64,000 nt of DNA from Astrothelium macrocarpum (lineage: Eukaryota > Ascomycota > Dothideomycetes > Trypetheliales > Trypetheliaceae). A program made the position numbers and the translations under genes. The stretch's first letter is position 1. Each line of letters starts with the position of its first letter. Below, one piece after another: positions 56,431 through 64,000 of the stretch. The notes beneath the pieces are model-generated. The model ran no database searches, was not told the origin of the DNA, and was given only the letters and a program-made list of their open reading frames with translations. Location of the stretch: the NCBI GenBank assembly GCA_021030915.1, contig JAGEMR010000066.1:62001-126000 (forward strand). The letters are read 5' to 3'.

Positions 56431-59400
56431 CTAACAAATCTGCACCAACTCTCCATCTTTTTCGGGTAGTGGATTTTTGAGATGTCGTTTGCCAAATACT
56501 ACAACGACATTTGGAAAAGTAGTTGGACTAACAGGGGAAGACGGCGTATTATCCATATCTTGTAGACGGTGGTCATGAGAAGAACATCCATTGCACCCAC
56601 TGAAGGCTGAAGCTTCAAATTTCCAGTTGTCGTCACCTCGAGTCCTGCCACTTTCCTTAAGGTTTTGAAGGCAGTAAACCGTGGCAGTCAAATAGGAACG
56701 ATGTTGTGGCGGGAAGGCATAATGACTGCATCTTTTCAAACTACAATTAAGAATTTCTCCAAGACCTTCACAGAAAATAACACCCTTGATTGCTTCTTTG
56801 TCGAGGAATGTAATCCAACCACCATGAGTTTTCTCGATCACACATTCTTTTAGAACACGATCTGGCTGTACAGTAGCGAGTTGTCTGAACTCAAAACCGT
56901 ATATCCTATCTCGGCTAAATGGCTTTTTACGTCGACGTCGGGTATGCTCCTCGGCCCACTCAAGTTGTTGGGCTAGAAGACAAAATAAATCCGTTAAAGG
57001 TACACCAAGGTCTCTTTGGCCAGTCCGTTGTTCTGGAAAGAGTTGCATCTCAGAGCTTTCGAAAATGTTGTCTTTCGTTTTTGATAGAGTCTTGCCCGCT
57101 TTAGGAGGCGTTGGGGCTAGGGAATTGAGTTGAGCAAATAATTGGGCCATATGTACTAGCACCCAGAGCTGGGGAACCAGCCATCCACGCTGCTCATTGG
57201 GTGTATAGATAAGTGTCGAGTCCTTTTCAGACCAGTTGATAGTATGTATAAACTTGTGCTCTCTTGGAAATCTCAAAGTGTCTCTCTCGACTTCGAAATT
57301 CAGAGTAGACCCTGCTGTCAAGGGTGCCTTTCCAAAATTAGCACTAAGCCCAAAAGATTTCAGCGATAGCCGCGGGCCTGCTCCCTCTAATGCGGTCACT
57401 CTGATGGCGGAGACGTCTACTGCGTCTGCCTGAAATTCGTAAACATCATTCCATCCAAGAAATGTGCGAGTGGCGTTTCGTACGGTTTCTAGTTCAGGGC
57501 GAGGCTCTTCTGTTTTCCATACGTGGTATTTTTCCGCGTCAGTATATTCGGAAAGATGTATCTTGTCCTTTGAAGAAGCAAAATGCCACTGGAATGCAGA
57601 TTCGGAGTCGGTAATCCACTTTGAAGTCACTACTAAAAGAGTATAGAAGCCTTTCAAAATGATACCCTGGTCGTACTCGAAAGGATAATCGACGTCAGCT
57701 ATGTTGACCATGATATCAAACTCTATGTCGAGCCCGTTGGGCATGAAAAGACCTGAATCTCTTGTTAGCACTCTTGACCATTGCAACTTCAGTCTTGTGG
57801 AGGTTGGCGACGTTTGTGAAGGCCAATCCTCTCGTCTCACAATTCAAACCATTGTCAATACCCTCACCAAGGATTGCAACAAAAAACGTCACCCGCGACT
57901 ACAGACCGCAGGCCTCGTGGGGGGGACCTCATCCCATTTTCAACAATCGCTAACTGTAACATAAATCCAAACAATTCGTTGAAAAACAATCTCTGAGAAT
58001 CTTTTGCTGTTTATCATTGAGGGCCTCCCCAAGAGGTATATGGTAAATTATTTGTGTCACGGTCGAGCGACATTTCTTATTGCAACCTACGAGGAAAAAA
58101 AGAGACCGATTCTCCACATACCATTCTGGGTTTTCTCCGCATGCCCAAAGTGCTTTCGGTCGGCAATAGGAGCATCTAAAACGATGACTACCCTTTTAAA
58201 AAGGTCATGCCAGCAGCTTCTTCTCCCTTCCACCTGCCGTAAGGGCTGTAATTTCAGAGCAACCTCGGCATACGGTCGCTCTGTCCGATTATCACCGTTC
58301 AACACAAAGTTGAAAGTCGAGAAGGCAATCTTGTCTGAGAGGCTTGGTCGTAATGCACAGCAGAACCACGCGAATGCGCATGCCATCTCTACAACAGCCT
58401 GGGGGTTACCGCATACCGCGATAGTGGCCTCCGGTGGTGAATTTTCAGATGAAAACAGCACTATAGAACAATACTCTAGTATGCCATCGGGGGGTGTCAT
58501 ATAATCTTTCGTCTCTGAGTTCCATGCGGCTTGAATAGCATGTATCAAGTACGGTCCAAATGTAAAATGTTCTTTCATATATTTTCCACAGGGGGCTGCT
58601 TGAGCGTCAACGCCATCTCCGCTTATTGTCAGCATAGAAGAGAAGAGGGTGTTACGCTTGTACATTTGCATTGCCGCTAGTGCTTCCCACTCAACGGCAA
58701 TTTGTATCTCAGCGCGTTTGCAGTATTCCGGAAGAGAATAAAAGGAAGTCAAAGTATCTCGGAAATTTGTGAAACCCTGCCCAAGACGACTGATCCTTCC
58801 TTTTAGATTTGGATCAGAAGGCTGAGAGTTTTTTGCCCGCGACATTACGGAACTTATTGTGCACATCTGACTTACTTCGGCCCGTGGTTTTGTATCGTTG
58901 TAAGGCTGATTTGTTTGGGCCTCTAACATTTCCCTCACTAATCTCTTGTGAACGTTCCAAAGAGCATGCGATAGCGGCGTCCGGCCCCCAGAATCTTGAA
59001 GATCTATCTGAGCTCCCCTTTTGAGCAGCAGCTTTGCTACTGCCAAGTGCCCATACTGTGCGGCATACGATAACGGCGTCCGATCTGAATCATCTCGAGA
59101 ATCCATTTGAGCCCCACTGTTGAGCAGCAGCTTCACTACTGTCAAGTATCCAAACTCTGCAGCATACGACAGCGGCGTCCCACTTGAAGTATCCCGAGGA
59201 TCCACCTGAGCTCCTTTTCTAAGTAATAGATCTAGCACTGCCAAGTGTTCAGGCCTTCCGGCATGTGATAGCGCTGACCAACCTGAAATATCTTGAAGAT
59301 CAACCTGAGCCCCCTCGTCGAGTAATAGACCTAACACTGCCAAGTGCCCATACCTTGCGGCATATAAAAGCGGTGTTCGACCTGAAACATCTGGAAGGTC

Positions 59401-60969
59401 CACCTGAGCTCCTTTGTCAAGCAACAGCTCTAATATTCTTGTGTGGGCGCACTGCGCGGTATATGATAGCGGTGTTCGACCCGAAACATCTTGAAGATCG
59501 ATCTGAGCGCCCCTCTCAAGTAACATCTCTAATTCTTTTATACGTGAATGCTCTGTAGCATATGATAGCGGCGTTCGACCTGAAATATCCTGGAGGTCCA
59601 CCTGGGCTCCTTTCTCGAGCAGCAGCTCCATCACTTTTATACGACCGTGCTCTGTAGCATATGATAGCGTGGTCCGACCTGACAAAGGATGTTGGGTATC
59701 CACCTGGGCTGCCGCCTTCTCAAGAAGAAGCTCCGCCACTGCCCTGTGGCCGTTCTGTATAGCAACCGAAAGCACATTCCAATCATCAGGTTTCTGGAGA
59801 TTCATCTGGGCTCCTTGCTTAAGCAGCGAATCCACCATTGCCACAGAGCCATTCCCTACAGCATGTGATAGTGCCGTCCGGTGCAAGTTATCGAATGCGT
59901 CTAATGCAATGCCGTCTTGAGTAATGAGCAATTCTACGATGCCTTCATGTCCTTCGATTGCAGCAAGCATGAGTGGTGTCTGTCCTTCTTGATCAGATGA
60001 ATTGACTGAAGCTCCGTACCTTAAAAGCTCCTGAACTGTGAAGAAGTCTCCAAACGCAGCTGCGATATGTAATGGTTTCTTACCATTCCGAGCTGCCATA
60101 TCGAACGACTTGCGAGCAGGTAATGCTCCAATAGCTGTACTGACTAAATCAATTGGCTTTTCAGCTTCATATTTCAGCAGCTCGTGGGCTGTTTGAAAAT
60201 TCCTCTGCTCGACAGCAAGGTATAGTGGTGTTTTTCCATCCCCATCGAGCAAATTGATTGTGTCTTTTGCCATACTCTCTAAAAGCATCTGAACAGTTCT
60301 ACCTTTTCCGGTTGCAGCAGCCAAGTGTAACGGTGTTTGTAGGTAGATATTGCTGAAGCTGACCGTGTTCCTTGCCCCATTTTCCAACAGTATTTGAACA
60401 GCTTGACTATTTCCAGCTGCAACAGCCAAGTGTAACGGTGTTTGCCCGTGGACGTTGCGGAAGCTGATCGTTTTCTTTGCCCCATTTTCCAAAAGTATCT
60501 GGACAGCTTGATTGTTTCCAGCTGCAATAGCCAAATGTAGCGGTGTGTCCTTGCGAAAATCGCCCACGGTAATCGAATCATCTGCCCCTCTTTCCAAAAG
60601 TACTTGAACAATTTGACCATTTCCAGCTGCAGCAGCCAAGTGTAGCGGTGTTTGTCTGCTCCAATCGCCGAAGTTGATCGTGTCCGTTGCTCCATATTGC
60701 AAGAGTATCTTGACGGTTCGATAGCTCCCAGCACGTATAGCAGCGTGTAATGGTGTTTTCAGTTCCGCATCGCGTAATCTAATTGACTTCCGGCTGCCGT
60801 TCTCGAGGAGCAACTGCAGCATTCTATCCTGTGCTGTCGCAGCAGCTAGGTATATGGGCGTTTGTGCATTATTATCCACCAAGTCGACTATATCATGTTC
60901 ATTTTCCAGAAGCTCTTGAACTTTTAAGAAGTCTCTCGCCATGACGGCGAGATGCAACGTCGTCGCCAT
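56431..60969 (-). CDS. large ankyrin-repeat protein with fungal C-terminal domains (1389 aa)
   Basis: Proposed as one two-exon gene, 60969-58122 and 57752-56431 (1390 codons with the stop). The N-terminal ~680 residues are about 19 ankyrin repeats, many nearly identical (for example SGRTPLSYATEH several times), so the DNA repeats with a 99-bp period at about 59020-59690. The middle has a fungal-type region (LYSLPEY-like FYSLPEYCKRAEIQIAVEWE, CSIVLFSSENSPPEATIAVC, RSCWHDLFKRVVIVLDAPIA). After the proposed junction it continues NGLDIEFDIMVNIADVDYPF and ILKGFYTLLVV. It ends with LLAQQLEWAEEHTRRRRKK and VIFCEGLGEILNCSLKRCSH, words common at the end of large fungal proteins of this type. The intron would be 369 nt, unusually long here, so two adjacent genes remain possible. 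No signal peptide or catalytic domain. Confidence 0.75.
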
Positions 60970-61746
60970 TGTTATACAGATGTTCACAAGTAGGTTATCT
61001 TGACATTGGTGTTCGGTAGGTCGTAGATGGTGTAGCTTTTAGAGACATCGTTGGAATATTAAGGCTGAAAACGACGACAGCCTGAGACTCCTGAGGGCCG
61101 CCGAACGCCTCGATTTCCTCTTTAAATTTAGAGTGTTTAATGAAGAACAACTGCAGCTTTAACTAAATGAGTATAGAAGCATCTCGGGTATGGAGGGATA
61201 TCACTAATTTTTGCAGCAGATTTGGTTACGAAGTGTTGCGCACGGCTTGAATAGCGCGGGGTTGGAAGCAGAAGGTATGCCGATGGGGGAACCCATCATT
61301 AGTGAGTGTGCCACCTTCTGGACGACACAAACGTAGCTGAAACCACAATTTAAAATCGGAAATAATATGGAAACTGCTTTTTAAATCTTTTGTATCAGCA
61401 ACGTTTTTAAAAGATGTAATGTCATTGACTGTGAATGGTGAGCGAATATTTGAAATTCTTGATTTTCGATGGACTTGGAAGTTTTACTCTAACCAAAGTC
61501 AGTTAGGCTAGCCCATTCACCAGTGAAACCCAGGGTGCCCTTTTGACGTCACCAATAGTGATAAGATGACGATCGTTTTGCACTGAATTCAAAAATTAAC
61601 CATTCTTTAAGTCTTTGGTTTCATTCTCGTTCATGCAAGTACTGACGGCCAATTTCTTTCGTCATACATCAACAAGTTTTTTCTCTCGTACGAAGAATTC
61701 AAAGATTATTCGAGTCCAAAGCTCTTTCACGAACACATTCGCAACG
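60970..61746. promoter_or_regulatory. divergent intergenic region, ankyrin gene / GLO1
   Basis: About 780 bp between divergent start codons. Upstream of the GLO1 Met at 61747 the frame stays open to 61615. That extension is basic and Ser/Thr-rich, like a mitochondrial presequence, so the last 130 bp may be coding in a longer isoform. Confidence 0.5.
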
Positions 61747-63071
61747 ATGGCTACCGATCCAAAGCAATACAAATTCAATCATTCTATGTATGAGTCCAGA
61801 GGATTAATCGAGTCTTCAACTTATTGCTAAGCCAAATTATCGTGTCAGGATCCGGATCAAAGACCCTGTCCGTTCTATAAAATTCTACGAATTTCTCGGC
61901 ATGAAAATGATACAGAAACTCGAGCAACCTGAAGCCAAATTCGACCTCTATTTCATGGGATATGACGGTCCAAAGGCTGCATCTGGCGGTAATCATGTCA
62001 GCGACCGAGAGGGTCTGATCGAATTAACGCATAATTATGGAACGGAGAACGATGATAATTATAAGATCATGAATGGCAATACAGAGCCTTATAAAGGATT
62101 CGGTCATACTTGCATAAGCGTAGACAATGTAAGAGGGCTAAATCTGTTTTAGTTGTTTCGTTAGTGCCTTGTGGGAAAGTGGAAGCTGACTTGAGTGCAA
62201 ACAGATCCAGGCGGCATGCAAAAGAATCGAAGACGCTGGCTATAGATTTCAGAAGAAGCTGACGGACGGTCGGATGCGGTCGATTGCTTTCGTGCTAGGT
62301 ATTTCAACATCATCACTGCTTAATCAGTGCTGATTAGCTTCTTTGGAACAGATCCCGACGACTATTGGGTCGAAGTGATTGCACGAAATCCAGTAAATGA
62401 GACCGAGAACGTAAAGGAGACGGATCCATCAACATATCGGATGGTATTCCACCTCAAGCATACTGCCCTGACTTCGAAATTTTGCAATTAACATATTGAC
62501 AGAACCACACCATGATCCGCGTCAAGGATCCGGAAAAGTCGACTGCCTTTTATAGCGACGTACTTGGAATGGATCTAAAGAGAACGTCAGAAAACAAAGA
62601 TGCCGGCTTTACACTTTACTTCCTCGGCTATGGGCCGCCAGCGCCGAGCAGCTCGCCGAATGGAGTGAACCCGACGGCAGACCGGGAGGGTCTCCTCGAG
62701 CTGACGTGGAACTATGGAACTGAAAAGGATGCCAACTTCAAATATCACAACGGCAATGATCAACCACAAGGCTTTGGACACGTGGCCATCACAGTTGATG
62801 ATCTCGGTGCGTATCCATAAATTTATTGGGGGTCAGAATTCTCAACTGACGTTATTTGTAGACGCAGCATGCTCACGGTTCGAAAGCATGAACGTTAATT
62901 GGAAGAAAAGACTGACAGATGGCCGCATGAAGCATGTCGCATTCGTCTTAGGTAAGCCTTCTCGATCTTCTCCTCATTAATAGGCTAAAATATGTGTTCT
63001 TCGCAGATCCGGACAACTACTGGGTTGAAGTCATACAGAATGAAAAGATCAAGCCACGATGGAATATGTAA
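61747..63071 (+). CDS. glo1: glyoxalase I, lactoylglutathione lyase (321 aa, two-domain)
   Basis: Isomerises the methylglyoxal-glutathione hemithioacetal to S-lactoylglutathione. Seven exons: 61747-61787, 61849-62128, 62205-62298, 62352-62443, 62503-62806, 62862-62951 and 63007-63071; total 322 codons with the stop. Two glyoxalase domains are in tandem, as in the monomeric yeast enzyme (326 aa). Domain 1 starts FNHSMIRIKDPVRSIKFYEF and ends DPDDYWVEVI; domain 2 starts NHTMIRVKDPEKSTAFYSDV and ends DPDNYWVEVI. Each half carries EGLIELTHNYGTE or EGLLELTWNYGTE and then GFGHTCI or GFGHVAI, which hold the metal-binding Glu and His. An upstream in-frame Met (61615 or 61633) would add a basic Ser/Thr-rich leader, suggesting a mitochondrial form. 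Intron positions in the two halves are parallel, reflecting the internal duplication. Confidence 0.94.
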
Positions 63072-63448
63072 TAACTTAATATGTATGAAAAGTCTTATTG
63101 TATATAATACTAACTACTGTTATCGAGATCAATTTGAATAATGAGTTTTCGTGAGACTTGTCCGCACTTACCCTAATATGTTGCATGTGCTCAGCGGGAC
63201 TTCGCCACTACCCGAACGCTAATAGCCTTGATGCAGGGAAAGTAGTGGGGGATCACTAAGGTACGGCGCCCCACACAAGCGGGGTGTGCATGAGAGCAAA
63301 TATTCATGTGGGGCAGTTCATGTGGACAGTCCTGCGAAGTCGATGTAATTCCGACTCAAATCCAGCAAGATGATTACTTTTCTGCTCACCAAACTCATTC
63401 TTACTCTTTTTGATATCTTCCACCCTCACGAGGTTTTACCAGACCTCT
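63072..63448. other. intergenic, upstream of 3-PGDH gene
   Basis: About 375 bp between GLO1 and the (CAA)n tract. It probably contains the promoter and 5' leader of the next gene. No gene is seen. Confidence 0.4.
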
Positions 63449-63527
<79 letters not shown>

Positions 63528-63528
63528 C
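63449..63528. repeat. (AAC/CAA)n microsatellite
   Basis: At least 26 uninterrupted trinucleotide units run directly into an assembly gap. The true length is unknown. Confidence 0.97.
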
Positions 63529-63628
63529 NNNNNNNNNNNNNNNNNNNNNNNNNNNNNNNNNNNNNNNNNNNNNNNNNNNNNNNNNNNNNNNNNNNNNNNN
63601 NNNNNNNNNNNNNNNNNNNNNNNNNNNN
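63529..63628. other. assembly gap (100 N)
   Basis: Exactly 100 undetermined bases, a conventional filler of unknown true size, following a microsatellite that probably caused the break. Confidence 0.98.
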
Positions 63629-63651
63629 AGCAGCATCAACCTCCATCAGTC

Positions 63652-64000
63652 ATGCCAGTGCCAAACAACATCGAGCCAAATGGAACGTCGTCTCCTCGAC
63701 CAAGGATTCTCATTCCAGAAAAGGTCTCTCCAGACGGTCTCGCCCTTCTCCAATCTTCCTTTGAAGTTCACGAAAAACGCGGACTGAGCTCTGAAGAATT
63801 GAAGGAAATAATAGCAGACTATGACGGCCTCATTATTCGGTCAGAAACCAAAGTGACTGCATCACTACTCGAAGTCGCAAAGAAGCTCAAAGTCGTTGCT
63901 CGTGCAGGAGTAGGCATAGATAATGTAGACGTTGAAGCTGCAACAAAGCAAGGCGTTATAGTCGTGAACAGTCCCGTAGGCAACATCAACGCAGCAGCAG
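63652..64000 (+). CDS. D-3-phosphoglycerate dehydrogenase, N-terminal part (runs off the window)
   Basis: First enzyme of the phosphorylated serine pathway (3-phosphoglycerate to 3-phosphohydroxypyruvate, NAD-dependent), cytosolic. Only ~116 codons are in the window. RPRILIPEKVSPDGLALLQS begins the substrate-binding domain, followed by ADYDGLIIRSETKVTASLLE, KLKVVARAGVGIDNVDVEAA and VIVVNSPVGNINAAA, diagnostic of the 2-hydroxyacid dehydrogenase family and closest to the 3-PGDH type. The Met at 63652 is the first in frame after the gap, but coding sequence upstream inside the gap cannot be excluded. The NAD-binding domain, catalytic His and any regulatory ACT domain lie beyond the right edge. 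Confidence 0.88.
   Translation, partial: MPVPNNIEPNGTSSPRPRILIPEKVSPDGLALLQSSFEVHEKRGLSSEELKEIIADYDGLIIRSETKVTASLLEVAKKLKVVARAGVGIDNVDVEAATKQGVIVVNSPVGNINAAA

Noticed and set aside
63401..63646. Poly-cysteine, poly-valine and poly-threonine frames at the gap
   Set aside because: Translations of the (CAA)n tract and of N bases in three frames; artefacts.

Overview
This window looks like chromosomal DNA from a filamentous ascomycete (Pezizomycotina). The genes have many short introns, mostly 44-61 nt, with GT-AG ends and CTAAC/CTGAC-like branch sites. Families include a fungal CorA-like Mg transporter, a DUF7514 protein and a Ste11 MAPKKK with SAM and Ras-binding domains. Two transposon interiors have collapsed into very AT-rich DNA in the way repeat-induced point mutation (RIP) does. 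A Leotiomycetes-like fungus is my guess but is not proven. The 100-N gap near the right end shows this is a draft scaffold.

Layout, left to right. 1-2.8 kb: a RIP-degraded pogo/Fot1-type transposon bounded by TA. 3.8-17.7 kb: a cytochrome P450, an alpha/beta-hydrolase, a three-exon Mx/dynamin-type GTPase, a GMPPA-like mannose-1-phosphate guanylyltransferase, a DUF985 cupin and a seven-exon CorA-like transporter. 19-30 kb: an SRR1-like protein, a GNAT acetyltransferase, a decayed Zn2Cys6 regulator, a secreted cysteine-containing protein, a decayed MFS transporter, an AlkB-type dioxygenase and a secreted serine carboxypeptidase. 31-42 kb: an ankyrin protein, a GMC oxidoreductase, a second P450, a 363-bp hAT-type MITE with 8-bp target duplications, and two more secreted proteins of the same family as the one at 23 kb. 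43.6-54.2 kb: a secreted histidine phosphatase, the Ste11 MAPKKK (one apparent frameshift), a 2.3-kb bidirectional promoter region, a DUF7514 protein and the histone-fold protein CENP-S/MHF1. 54.3-64 kb: a RIP-degraded Tc1/mariner-like element 135 bp upstream of MHF1, a 1389-residue ankyrin protein, glyoxalase I, a (CAA)n tract beside the gap, and the start of D-3-phosphoglycerate dehydrogenase.

The window mixes core genes (GMPPA, STE11, MHF1, GLO1, 3-PGDH) with accessory ones (P450s, GMC oxidase, secreted proteins, ankyrin proteins, pseudogenes, transposons). No polyketide, peptide or terpene synthase is visible, so the P450s and GMC enzyme cannot be placed in a biosynthetic cluster. The item most likely to be undescribed is the three-member secreted family, which shares cysteine spacing and, in two copies, an intron position. 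Exon boundaries were worked out by hand from splice signals and frame. All multi-exon models sum to whole codon counts, and weak junctions are flagged.
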